A DNA stretch of 64,000 bases from Glutamicibacter ardleyensis (GTDB taxonomy: Bacteria; Actinomycetota; Actinomycetes; Actinomycetales; Micrococcaceae). Of the stretch, positions 26,935-35,441 are shown piece by piece. Both the position numbers and the translations under genes were made by a program. Every line of letters begins with the position of its first letter. The stretch's first letter is position 1. Location of the stretch: positions 372,001 through 436,000 of the forward strand of contig NZ_BMKX01000001.1 of assembly GCF_014644555.1 (NCBI RefSeq), in the 5' to 3' direction. Under the pieces are notes generated by a model. That model made no database searches, was not told the origin of the DNA, and saw nothing but the letters and a program-made list of their open reading frames with translations.

Positions 26935-27968
26935 GTATCTGGGAAGATGTTCAAGCAGCACTAGGTGTGGAATTATTTCCCTTCGGCGAATTTAGGTCAG
27001 GTAAGGTTGATCCCTTGACTCTGGCGGGTTTGGGTTGGCCCTCTGTCAACCGGATAATCAAGTACTCGAATTTCGAACCGGGAACCATCAAAGTAGTTCC
27101 GGAGACGGATCTGGACCCCGGTCTCTACATTGAAGCGAAAATGGGTGGCGGGACGATCATTGAACGCCAGCCGAGAAATAAACCTTTCACCGAATTACTC
27201 AGGGACGGCGCGACCCTTGTACTCAACAAAGCAGATCGGGCCATACCTGAGCTTTCTGACTTCGTAGAGCGGTTGATGTATGCACAAAATGAAGCAGCTT
27301 GGGCCAACGGATATGCATGCTGGTCCAAAAATTCGCCTTTTGGCCGGCATTCCGATTCCCACGACACCATTATCGTGCAAACGGAAGGTCGAAAACATTG
27401 GCGCGTATACCGTGGTAGCGGATCGGACGCCGAGCTAGTCTTCGACAAAATTCTTGAAGTCGGTGACTTTATACATGTTCCAGTCGGTTGGGACCACGAA
27501 GTAACAGGTGTCGGATGCGAAAGTCTTCACTGGACTTTCGGAGTCGCTCATACCTCGCAGACCGAAGCGATAAACGAACTCATTAGTTACGGATGGAGTC
27601 TTGGCCAAATCGATCGGTTGAGTGAGGAATCCCTACGCTGTCGTCTTTTACATCTCCGCGGAGAACTTAGCACGGAACACCGGAAAGGACTCTCACTCCC
27701 GTGGCGCGTACATGACTCCTCATTTAGTGGCGCAGTCCTCCGCTGGGCTGGACGCTTCAAGCCCAGCTTAGAAATTAACGAAGGACAGCTCCATGTCAGA
27801 GGATTGGGGAAACTGGTAAAACTCCCATTGACCATGCGACCAGTTCTCGAGGTGCTCATTTCTGGTGGAGGCTTGCCCTTTGATAGCTTGTCCAATTCCG
27901 CGCGGGAAGTCGTACTGTCTATGTTTAACGCCGAGCTATTGATTGCTGAGCATGCAGACCAAAAATAA
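26931..27968 (+). CDS. JmjC/cupin-type oxygenase 2 (ribosomal-oxygenase-like)
   Basis: A 345-residue protein. HSD at His140/Asp142, EGRKHWRVY with Lys155 for 2-oxoglutarate, and DFIHVPVGWDHEV with His189 complete the JmjC active site. The spacing and GRKHWRVY wording match Cupin_4 ribosomal oxygenases. A dimerisation-like helical segment (about 205-240) and a C-terminal winged-helix-like region (about 265-345) follow, as in YcfD. Its ATG overlaps the previous stop (ATGA). In this operon the target is more likely the peptide than ribosomal protein L16, but the ribosome remains an alternative, given the RsgA gene nearby. Confidence 0.78.
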   Translation: MSIWEDVQAALGVELFPFGEFRSGKVDPLTLAGLGWPSVNRIIKYSNFEPGTIKVVPETDLDPGLYIEAKMGGGTIIERQPRNKPFTELLRDGATLVLNKADRAIPELSDFVERLMYAQNEAAWANGYACWSKNSPFGRHSDSHDTIIVQTEGRKHWRVYRGSGSDAELVFDKILEVGDFIHVPVGWDHEVTGVGCESLHWTFGVAHTSQTEAINELISYGWSLGQIDRLSEESLRCRLLHLRGELSTEHRKGLSLPWRVHDSSFSGAVLRWAGRFKPSLEINEGQLHVRGLGKLVKLPLTMRPVLEVLISGGGLPFDSLSNSAREVVLSMFNAELLIAEHADQK

Positions 27969-29109
27969 TACAACTAACGACGTTGAGTGGGTGTGGCATC
28001 CCGCATTGTTCGAACAAGACTCAAAACTTTTGAATCCGGCCGAAGGTTCTTCTCTGGAACTAAACGAGGCGGTGTTAAAACTTCGTGCCCGCTCCTCTGT
28101 CGCACGTTCAGAACTAAACCCTGAAGTTTTCGACAAACTTAGTCGCCGTCGTTTCCTTATCCCCAAAGAATGTGCGCTCGTTGCAACGCACGGACTCCTT
28201 AAATCCGCCCAACCCGTCGTCGAAGTCGAATGCGCTCAACATTCGACACCTTGGGGCCTGATTGGTGCGGGCGTTTGGCAAAACCCCGATCCAGATCTCG
28301 CAGTTCACGACGTGCTCGCGGGACTCCGACGCGGACTGCAACGCTCCCTCGCTATCGTCACAAGTGCCAATTCTTGGAACTGGAATGAGATGAGCACTTC
28401 AGAAACTTATCCCTGTCGCGTCGTTGACCATGGAAATCTTATCGTTGATTCGCGGATTGACACGGCACAAGACATCGCAAGCAGACTTTTAGCCGCAACC
28501 CGCACAGTTGGTGCCCAAGGCCATAACCCAGTTGTTATTGGCGGAGATCATTCTATTGCGTATCCCGTTATCAGTGCGCAACGAGAACGATGGAAGCAGC
28601 TAGTAGTGGTGCACCTAGATGCCCACGCGGACGCTCGTCCAATTCCTCACGGACAACAGACTGCAGATTGTGGAAACTTCGTCACCTGGTGCTTAGCGGA
28701 CGAGCCGGACTTGCCATGGCTAACTCTTGGAGTGCGCGGTTACGACCCCGAGTTTTCGATGCCTTCACCTTTAACTGCAAAGCATGTCTCCTTTATCAAA
28801 GCATCAGATCTTGGATCTAAACAATGTTTCGATGAAATTGAACAACATTGCCAAGGACGCCCAGTGCATTTGAGCATCGATATCGATGTCCTTGATCCGG
28901 TCTTCGCACCTGAGGTTGCATATCCGGCCATTGGAGGGGCGGACCCAGACATTATTAAGGAAATCATCAACCGGATAAGGTCATCAGGAACAATCGTAGG
29001 AGTCGATTTCACGGAGGTTTGCGGCCCAATGACCCGACGAAATTTGGCTGCAATGCATGCCATAGACATGCTTACTCACATTTTAACGCCGAAAAGGACT
29101 ATTTCTTGA
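27952..29109 (+). CDS. Arginase/agmatinase-family enzyme, candidate peptide arginase with RRE-like N-terminus
   Basis: A 385-residue ureohydrolase. All di-manganese ligands are present: GGDHS (His200), HLDAHAD (Asp223, His225, Asp227) and SIDIDVLDP (Asp310, Asp312), with DFTEVCG after them. Free arginases are about 300 residues; this one has about 95 extra N-terminal residues. Within these, LLNPAEGSSLELNEAVLKLR followed by a helix and RRRFLIP resembles PqqD-like RRE domains that bind RiPP leaders. Peptide arginases (OspR in landornamide) turn Arg into Orn in precursors. ATG 27952 is preferred; a TTG nine bases upstream also keeps the frame. It overlaps the oxygenase gene by 17 bases. Confidence 0.78.
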   Translation: MQTKNNTTNDVEWVWHPALFEQDSKLLNPAEGSSLELNEAVLKLRARSSVARSELNPEVFDKLSRRRFLIPKECALVATHGLLKSAQPVVEVECAQHSTPWGLIGAGVWQNPDPDLAVHDVLAGLRRGLQRSLAIVTSANSWNWNEMSTSETYPCRVVDHGNLIVDSRIDTAQDIASRLLAATRTVGAQGHNPVVIGGDHSIAYPVISAQRERWKQLVVVHLDAHADARPIPHGQQTADCGNFVTWCLADEPDLPWLTLGVRGYDPEFSMPSPLTAKHVSFIKASDLGSKQCFDEIEQHCQGRPVHLSIDIDVLDPVFAPEVAYPAIGGADPDIIKEIINRIRSSGTIVGVDFTEVCGPMTRRNLAAMHAIDMLTHILTPKRTIS

Positions 29110-30425
29110 CATCGCAATCCGTTCGAAGTGGAAGTCCTTTTCGATTAAGCAGTTTCCGCCTCTACTACTTGGGCCAGTCGATTTCATTCTTGGGCGACGG
29201 AATCGTCCCGATGACGTTTGCGTTCGCTGCCCTGGCCGTGTCCGATTCAGGATGGGGTATGCCTATCGTGCTTCTGTCGTTATGGGGAACACGCATGTTG
29301 CTCATTGCTCCCGGAGGGAACGTTTCAGACAAGTACAACCGTGTCACCGTCATGATCGCTGCCGATCTGGTCCGCCTATTGGCTCAAATAATTCCGGTCT
29401 TCGCTTTTATCACGAATACAGCCACGTTATGGCATCTTGGGATCTCAGCAGCTCTGTACGGTGTCGGAACGGCTTTCTACATCCCCGCTAGCATTGGTCT
29501 GTTGCCACGGATTGTGCCAAAGGAATCGCTGCAAAAGGCGAATTCCTGGATCGAATTAACGCTAAACACAGGTCTTTTAGCTGGTCCAGCTTTAGCAACG
29601 GTTCTTGTCTCATTAGGTGGAATACAGACTGCATTACTATTTGATATTGCAACGTTCCTCATTTCAATAGCATGCTTGTCCGTCCTATTCCGCTTGCCCA
29701 AGGGGCAGCTTTTGACGAATGGCCTCGAGGAAAGCGATGACGGCAGGACCGCAGAATCCGTAAATGACGAAAAAGAAAACGAGATACCCCCAGGTTTTCT
29801 CAATGGATTGCGCCTTTTACCTCGCTACCCGGGTGTTTTATGGCTGATGTTGCTTTCGTGTCCCGTGCAGTTCAGTATCGCTTCCATTAGCGTCCTCGGT
29901 CCAATAATTGCTAGAGATAGTTTAGGCGGTATCGCGTTCTGGGCCGGCCTCGCGACCGCACTTGCCGCCGGAGGACTTGCAGGTTCCTTCCTTGCCGGAT
30001 GGGTCAAAGTCAAAAAGCCGGTATTGCTTGTTCTGGTCGTATTAACGATTTGCCAGCCTATACAGCTGGTTCTCTTTGGCCTGGGACTGAACATCATTGT
30101 TCTGGCCGTTTCGTTCGCAGCTACAGCCATCCTTGTAACCATTGCGGGAATCCTTTTTGATACTTACGTCCAAATAACGGTGCCCGATTCTGCATTATCC
30201 CGAGTGGGATCAATCGAACAAACATTGATGTCTGTCATGATTCCGATTGGATTCGCCGTCAGTTTGCCAATGGCTCAGTGGCTGGGGTCCTCGCAGTATT
30301 TATATTCGTTAGCGGCCATAATAGCCATTTGCGGACTGATAGCCGCGATTTTCCTCTTCCCTCGTCAGTCAAGAATCGATGAGTCCCAGACACGAATGAC
30401 CCAAAGAACAGGGAGCAACAAATGA
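29106..30425 (+). CDS. MFS exporter
   Basis: A 439-residue major facilitator with about 12 hydrophobic segments and a charged central loop of about 40 residues (ESDDGRTAESVNDEKENE region). The N-terminus FRLYYLGQSISFLGDGI and the loop motif GGNVSDKYNRVTVM (motif A variant) match the MFS_3/EntS-MefA-like group of small-molecule and peptide exporters. I start it at TTG 29106, whose TTGA overlaps the arginase stop; the longer open frame from 29019 lies in the arginase gene. Likely exports the operon product or confers self-resistance. Confidence 0.8.
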   Translation: MTSQSVRSGSPFRLSSFRLYYLGQSISFLGDGIVPMTFAFAALAVSDSGWGMPIVLLSLWGTRMLLIAPGGNVSDKYNRVTVMIAADLVRLLAQIIPVFAFITNTATLWHLGISAALYGVGTAFYIPASIGLLPRIVPKESLQKANSWIELTLNTGLLAGPALATVLVSLGGIQTALLFDIATFLISIACLSVLFRLPKGQLLTNGLEESDDGRTAESVNDEKENEIPPGFLNGLRLLPRYPGVLWLMLLSCPVQFSIASISVLGPIIARDSLGGIAFWAGLATALAAGGLAGSFLAGWVKVKKPVLLVLVVLTICQPIQLVLFGLGLNIIVLAVSFAATAILVTIAGILFDTYVQITVPDSALSRVGSIEQTLMSVMIPIGFAVSLPMAQWLGSSQYLYSLAAIIAICGLIAAIFLFPRQSRIDESQTRMTQRTGSNK

Positions 30426-31450
30426 CAGCACTTAGAGATTTGCTAACGCAACTGGGAATGCCCACGGGAGCCGACCTAAATTGGACCACCAGGGACGAAG
30501 GGCGTCCGGGCCGAATCGTAGCCATGCATGGACGACAAGTGGAAGTCATGGCTGTGAGAGGTGATGCGCTGGAACATGTTGTACTTGATCTTTCGCGCAA
30601 CCTTGCTACTACCCCGGTGACGGGAGATTGGGTAGTTGTCAACGCCGATAGAGTTGTATCGCTCGGTGGTCGAACTACCAATCTTTCGAGACCCGACCCA
30701 AGCGGTCAAGGAGTTCAAGTACTTGCTGCCAATATCGATCACGTGATGATAGTCCTCTCGCTAGAGCGGGGACTCAACCTTAAGTCCTTGGAACGTCTTT
30801 CGGTCATGGCTTGGGACAGTGGCGCATTGCCGATTACGGTGCTCACAAAAGCCGATACGGTCGAGAATCCTGCGGAAGCAGTTGCAGAAGCCGCACTGGC
30901 AGCGCCTGGAACTGAAATTTTATTAACAAGTGCACTCACCGGACGCGGATTGGACCGACTGCGCGAAATTATGGCTGTCGGCACTACGACCACAATGCTT
31001 GGCGCTAGTGGGGCAGGCAAGACTTCCCTACTTAATGCCCTAGAAGACATTTCAGAAAAAGTCCGTGAAGTTAACACTTCTGGAGAAGGGCGTCATGCGA
31101 CTTCTGCACGCCGCCTCTACCAATTATCCAGCGGAGGCGTCTTACTTGATCTCCCCGGTATTCGTTCACTGGATCTACTCGCCACCGAAGAAGGAATGGA
31201 GGAGACTTTTGTCGAAATTGCAGAATCTGCTCTGCGTTGCCGCTTCCATGACTGCGAGCATGGCACCGAACCGGGTTGCGCCGTCCAAGAAAGTGTCAAA
31301 GTAGGGGAAATTTTACAACGACGTCTCGATAATTGGCACAAGATCCGCAGAGAAATGTCTTATCAAGAACGCAAAGGTGATGCAGCGTTAATGGCAAAGC
31401 AACGAGCGGAGTGGAAAAACATGACTAAGAGCCACAGGTCAAGAAAATGA
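30422..31450 (+). CDS. rsgA: RsgA-type circularly permuted ribosome GTPase
   Basis: A 342-residue GTPase with permuted motif order: G4 TKAD (142-145), G5 SAL (170-172), G1 GASGAGKT (194-201), then GEGRHATSARR and G3 DLPG (243-246). Residues about 25-90 form the N-terminal OB fold. A C-terminal zinc site uses Cys273, Cys278, His280 and Cys286. Everything needed for 30S-dependent GTPase activity appears intact. RsgA matures the small ribosomal subunit and is normally a lone housekeeping gene. Here it sits inside the peptide operon, overlapping both neighbours by 4 bases, so it is probably a second copy with a dedicated role, possibly protection. Copy number is unverified. Confidence 0.85.
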   Translation: MTALRDLLTQLGMPTGADLNWTTRDEGRPGRIVAMHGRQVEVMAVRGDALEHVVLDLSRNLATTPVTGDWVVVNADRVVSLGGRTTNLSRPDPSGQGVQVLAANIDHVMIVLSLERGLNLKSLERLSVMAWDSGALPITVLTKADTVENPAEAVAEAALAAPGTEILLTSALTGRGLDRLREIMAVGTTTTMLGASGAGKTSLLNALEDISEKVREVNTSGEGRHATSARRLYQLSSGGVLLDLPGIRSLDLLATEEGMEETFVEIAESALRCRFHDCEHGTEPGCAVQESVKVGEILQRRLDNWHKIRREMSYQERKGDAALMAKQRAEWKNMTKSHRSRK

Positions 31451-32208
31451 TGCCTCAGTGTATACCCGTGGTCGGGCAGTGGCCGCTTACTGCATCGGCA
31501 CTAGATGGGCCGATTTGTGTGAAATCGCAAGCAGATGACTGGCCGATCCATCGGCTTGTACGCTACCAAACACTTCAAATCGACTACGCAGAACAAACTG
31601 TCAATGTCGAAACTCAAGATGGAACGATCCCCTCAACGGTGGGTGACTACTTTCAATTACTCGCAAAAGGAGGCGGGCTAGATACCTATTTGAAGGGTTG
31701 GACGGTCTCAAACAACCTCACCGACTTCGCAAGACTACCGTTACCAGCTGTATTCCAGAACTGGTTTGACGATCTTCCCCATGGATCACGACCTGACTGG
31801 AATTGGATTTTCGTCGGGCCCAAAGGCAGTAAATCGGCATTGCATATCGACGTGATGTGCAGTTCTGCGTGGAATCTTCTGGTTAGCGGAAGAAAGAAGT
31901 GGTTATTCCAGTCTCCTGCGCTCGCTGCTGATGCAGGATTGCTACAAGATTCTCTCGTGGAGTCATCTGGAAACGAAGCCCGAATCCAATACGCGCATAT
32001 TCAAGAACCCGGCGATGTAGTCATCGTTCCGGGCGGGTGGGCCCACGCAGTGGAAAACTTGGATCTGACCGTTTCACTCACTGGCAACTGGGTAAATAGT
32101 TCTAATGCACAGTTGGTCGAAGCAGAACTCGTGCTCCAAGGATCGGGGCCATGGCGCCAAGTGATGGCTTCGCTACGCGCGCGACATCAAATCGGATTCA
32201 AAATTTGA
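31447..32208 (+). CDS. JmjC-domain oxygenase 3 (JMJD6/Cupin_8-like)
   Basis: A 253-residue compact JmjC protein. HID at His133/Asp135, SGRKKWLF with Lys150/151, and PGDVVIVPGGWAHAVENL with His200 give a complete iron and 2-oxoglutarate site. FVGPKGSKSALHID resembles the JMJD6/FIH-like group more than oxygenases 1 and 2, and it has no winged-helix tail. It overlaps the rsgA stop by ATGA and is the last gene of the operon. FIH-like enzymes hydroxylate Asn, Asp or His and JMJD6 hydroxylates Lys; the substrate here is inferred to be the operon peptide. Its end is 33 bases from the high-GC GntR gene. Confidence 0.75.
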   Translation: MMPQCIPVVGQWPLTASALDGPICVKSQADDWPIHRLVRYQTLQIDYAEQTVNVETQDGTIPSTVGDYFQLLAKGGGLDTYLKGWTVSNNLTDFARLPLPAVFQNWFDDLPHGSRPDWNWIFVGPKGSKSALHIDVMCSSAWNLLVSGRKKWLFQSPALAADAGLLQDSLVESSGNEARIQYAHIQEPGDVVIVPGGWAHAVENLDLTVSLTGNWVNSSNAQLVEAELVLQGSGPWRQVMASLRARHQIGFKI

Positions 32209-32241
32209 CGTTGGGTGCATCACACCCGCACACTGGTAATC

Positions 32242-32946
32242 ATGAACCTGTCAGACAGCTGGACAGCCGGACAGCAACCGATTACTCGCACCAGCGCCTC
32301 CGAAGCCGTTTTCAACACGCTGCGCGCCGCCATCGAAGCGCAAGAGATCCCGCTGGGCGCAAAGCTCGGCTCCGAGGCAAGCCTCGCCTCCACCTATGGC
32401 GTCAGCCGCTCGGTAGTCCGCGAAGCGCTGCGCTCCTGCGCTGCGTTAGGGCTGACCCGCACCGAAACCGGGCGCGGCACCTTTGTCATCGCCCATCGCC
32501 CCACCCGCGACCTGGTGCTCGGCGGCTTCTCCTCCGCGGACCTTTACGAGGCCCGCCCGCACATCGAAATCCCGGCTGCCCAGCTGGCCGCCGCCCGGCG
32601 CACCAGCGAAGACCTGGAACGGCTGACCGGACTCATCGAAGACATGGAATCCGAAGACGGCGCCGAAGCGTGGGTGCAGCTGGATGCGGCATTCCATGCC
32701 GCGATCGCCCGCGCCAGCGGCAACTCGGTGTTCGACCGCGTGGTCGGCGACATCCGCGAGGCCATGTCCCGGCAGTCCGAAACCGTCAACCTGGTCACCG
32801 GCCGCCGCACGCCCTCAAATGCCGAGCATCGCAAGATCGTCGCGGCCATCGGCGCCGCGGACACCGAGGCCGCCGGACACGCGATGGCCGAACATCTGGC
32901 CGCGGTGCAGCATGCAGTGTCAACCATCGTCAGGAGTACCAAGTGA
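32242..32946 (+). CDS. GntR/FadR-family regulator of asparagine operon
   Basis: A 234-residue regulator. The N-terminal winged helix (about 10-75) includes LGSEASLASTYGVSRSVVREALR, and the C-terminal FCD domain has the metal-binding pattern around DAAFHAAIARASGN and the final AEHLAA helix. ATG 32242 is preferred; a GTG at 32215 is in frame. Neither has a clear RBS, and the upstream spacer is only 33 bases, so its promoter would fall in the end of the island operon. It overlaps the asparaginase gene by 4 bases and very likely controls it. Confidence 0.85.
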   Translation: MNLSDSWTAGQQPITRTSASEAVFNTLRAAIEAQEIPLGAKLGSEASLASTYGVSRSVVREALRSCAALGLTRTETGRGTFVIAHRPTRDLVLGGFSSADLYEARPHIEIPAAQLAAARRTSEDLERLTGLIEDMESEDGAEAWVQLDAAFHAAIARASGNSVFDRVVGDIREAMSRQSETVNLVTGRRTPSNAEHRKIVAAIGAADTEAAGHAMAEHLAAVQHAVSTIVRSTK

Positions 32947-33944
32947 CCCCGTCCGCAGCCACCTCCGCCGGATTTGCGCAATTAGCCGCCCAACCCCTTG
33001 CCCAGCATGTGCCGCTGGTCGCCGCGAGCCGCGGTGAGGCGCTCGAATCGATTCATTACGGTTCGGCGGTGCTGCTTGATTCCCACGGTGAGATCATCAC
33101 CGCGCACGGAGATCAGCAGGCCCGCTTCTACCCGCGCTCCGCGCTGAAGCCGCTGTTTGCGGTGGCGATTCTCCGCTCGGGCCTGGAGCTAACCGGCGAG
33201 CAGATTGCGCTGGCCGCGGCCAGCCACTCGGGCTCCGCACGCCACCAGCAGGTCGCCGAGTCCACACTGGAAGCGGCCGGGCTTTCCGTCGTGGATCTGC
33301 GCAACTCCACCGATCTTCCCTACGGCGGGGCCGAGCGCGCCGCCTGGCTGGCCGAAGGCGGCACCGCCACCCAGCTGGCGCAGAACTGCTCGGGCAAACA
33401 TGCCGCGCTGCTTGCCATGTGCCAGCACAACGGGTGGCCCACCAAGAATTATTTGGACGCCGATCACCCGCTGGCCGCGACGCTGCGCGGAATCGTCGAG
33501 GAACTGACCGACGAGCAGATCCTGCGCGCAAGCACCGACGGCTGCGGCACGGAAGTCTACCCGTTGACCTTGGCCGCGTTGGCCCGCGGTTTTGCCGCGT
33601 TGTCCAGCGCCGCACCCGATACCGCCGAGGGCCGGGTGGCCGCGGCCATGCGCGCCTACCCGGAACTGGTGGCCGGCGAGGGACGCGACGTCACCGCGCT
33701 GATGCGCGCGGTCCCCGGTGCCGTGGCCAAGGACGGGTTCGAAGGAATCCAGGCCGTCGGCTTGGCCGATGGCTCATCGCTCGCGGTCAAGATTTCCGAC
33801 GGTTCGGACCGTGCCCGCATGCCGATTACCGTCAGGCTGCTGGCCGAATGCCTCGGAGCGCGCGCGCCGCAAGAGCTGACCGAGCTGGCCTGCTCGCCGC
33901 TGCTCGGCGGCGGGGCACCCGTCGGCCAACTCGCGGCCCTCTAA
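32943..33944 (+). CDS. L-asparaginase II (Rhizobium etli ReAV type)
   Basis: A 333-residue enzyme splitting asparagine to aspartate and ammonia. It belongs to the serine/beta-lactamase-like class, not the threonine class. RSALKP gives Ser66 and Lys69; CSGKHAALL gives Cys149 and Lys152; STDGCGTEVY gives Cys201, matching the SxxK and zinc-binding Cys/Lys/Cys set of ReAV. Start is GTG 32943, overlapping the GntR stop (GTGA). A longer frame running from 32151 is an artefact crossing the regulator gene. Confidence 0.88.
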   Translation: MTPSAATSAGFAQLAAQPLAQHVPLVAASRGEALESIHYGSAVLLDSHGEIITAHGDQQARFYPRSALKPLFAVAILRSGLELTGEQIALAAASHSGSARHQQVAESTLEAAGLSVVDLRNSTDLPYGGAERAAWLAEGGTATQLAQNCSGKHAALLAMCQHNGWPTKNYLDADHPLAATLRGIVEELTDEQILRASTDGCGTEVYPLTLAALARGFAALSSAAPDTAEGRVAAAMRAYPELVAGEGRDVTALMRAVPGAVAKDGFEGIQAVGLADGSSLAVKISDGSDRARMPITVRLLAECLGARAPQELTELACSPLLGGGAPVGQLAAL

Positions 33945-34010
33945 AGAGTTTTAGTTCCATCCAACACCTAGGGTGCATTTTGTGCGCCCAAAAATCAGGA
34001 GTGAGCAGAC

Positions 34011-35426
34011 ATGTCTGTAACCCAACAGGCTCCCGCAACCCGCAGCGAACACGACCTCATCGGCGACCGGGAGATCCCGGTTGAAGCCTATTGGGGTGTG
34101 CACAGCTTGCGCGCCAAGGAAAATTTCGACATCACCGGGACTTCCCTGTCCGGCAACCCGCACCTGATCACCGCGCTGGCCCGCGTCAAGCAGGCGGCGG
34201 CCCGCGCCAACCATGAGCTGGGCTTGCTCGACGATGCCCGCGCCCGGGCCATCGACCAGGCCTGTGAGGCCATCGCCAATGGTTCGCTGCATGACCAGTT
34301 CATCATCGACCCGATCCAGGGCGGGGCGGGCACCAGCACCAACATGAACGCCAACGAGGTCATCGCCAACCTGGCGCTGGAAATCATGGGGCACGCCAAG
34401 GGCGAGTACTCGTTCTTGCACCCCAACGACCATGTGAACCTCTCCCAGTCCACCAACGACGCATACCCCACCGCGGTGAACATCGCCACGCACTTCGCCA
34501 CCCAGCCGCTACTCGCTGCGATGACGGTGTTGGAAAACTCCTGCCTGGCCAAGGCCAAGGAATTTCGCGGCGTCGTGAAAATGGGCCGCACCCAGCTGCA
34601 GGATGCGGTGCCGATGACCGTGGGCCAGGAATTTGGTGGCTGGGCGGTGACCCTGCGCGAAGACCGCGACCGGCTGGCCGAATCACTGTCGCTGGTCACC
34701 GAGATCAACCTGGGCGCCACGGCTATCGGCACCGGGCTGAACGCCCCGGCCGGCTACGCCGAATCGGCCCGTGGCCACCTGGCCGCGTTGACCGGGCTGC
34801 CGCTGACTACCAGCCCGGATCTGATCGAAGCCACTTCCGATGTGGGAGCGTTTGTGCACCTTTCGGGTGTTCTCAAGCGTGTGGCGCTGAAAATCTCAAA
34901 GATCTGCAACGATCTGCGTCTGCTCTCCTCCGGCCCGCGCGCCGGGCTAAATGACCTGCAGCTGCCTGCCGTGCAGTCCGGCTCCTCGATTATGCCCGGC
35001 AAGGTCAACCCGGTCATCCCGGAGGTGGTTAACCAGATCGCCTACCAGGTGGTCGGCTACGACATGACGGTGACCATGGCCGCCGAGGGTGGCCAGCTGC
35101 AGCTGAACGCCTTTGAACCGGTCATCGCACATTCCATTGGGCTATCGCTCAAGCACCTGACCAACGGCTGCCTCACCCTGGCAAGCCGCTGCATCGACGG
35201 CATCACCGTCGACGAAGACGCGTTGCGCCGCGAGGTGGAGAACTCCATCGGACTGGTCACCGCGCTGAACCCACGCCTAGGCTACTCCGCCTCCACCTCG
35301 ATCGCATTGGAAGCGTTGCATTCGGGACGCGGGGTCGCCGAGCTGGTCCTAGAGCGCGGACTGCTCTCGGCAGAAGATCTGAACGAACTGCTCAAGCCAG
35401 AACGCCTGGCAAATCTCTCCGACTAA
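34011..35426 (+). CDS. aspA: Aspartate ammonia-lyase
   Basis: A 471-residue fumarase/aspartase-superfamily enzyme converting aspartate to fumarate and ammonia. The SS-loop GSSIMPGKVNP is at residues 324-334, with the catalytic Ser in it. GGAGTSTNMNANEVIAN (about 104-120) and the HPNDHVNLSQSTND region (about 137-150) build the active site. AGGAGTG precedes the ATG. It follows asparaginase, so the pair carries asparagine to the TCA cycle. 66 bases separate them with only a weak hairpin. Confidence 0.93.
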   Translation: MSVTQQAPATRSEHDLIGDREIPVEAYWGVHSLRAKENFDITGTSLSGNPHLITALARVKQAAARANHELGLLDDARARAIDQACEAIANGSLHDQFIIDPIQGGAGTSTNMNANEVIANLALEIMGHAKGEYSFLHPNDHVNLSQSTNDAYPTAVNIATHFATQPLLAAMTVLENSCLAKAKEFRGVVKMGRTQLQDAVPMTVGQEFGGWAVTLREDRDRLAESLSLVTEINLGATAIGTGLNAPAGYAESARGHLAALTGLPLTTSPDLIEATSDVGAFVHLSGVLKRVALKISKICNDLRLLSSGPRAGLNDLQLPAVQSGSSIMPGKVNPVIPEVVNQIAYQVVGYDMTVTMAAEGGQLQLNAFEPVIAHSIGLSLKHLTNGCLTLASRCIDGITVDEDALRREVENSIGLVTALNPRLGYSASTSIALEALHSGRGVAELVLERGLLSAEDLNELLKPERLANLSD

Positions 35427-35441
35427 CCCCTAAGGATTCCG

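Noticed and set aside
32151-32942. Upstream extension of the asparaginase frame to 32151
   Set aside because: It would overlap the whole GntR gene and its translation is Arg/Pro-rich shadow sequence. The GTG at 32943 overlaps the GntR stop and begins the family N-terminus.
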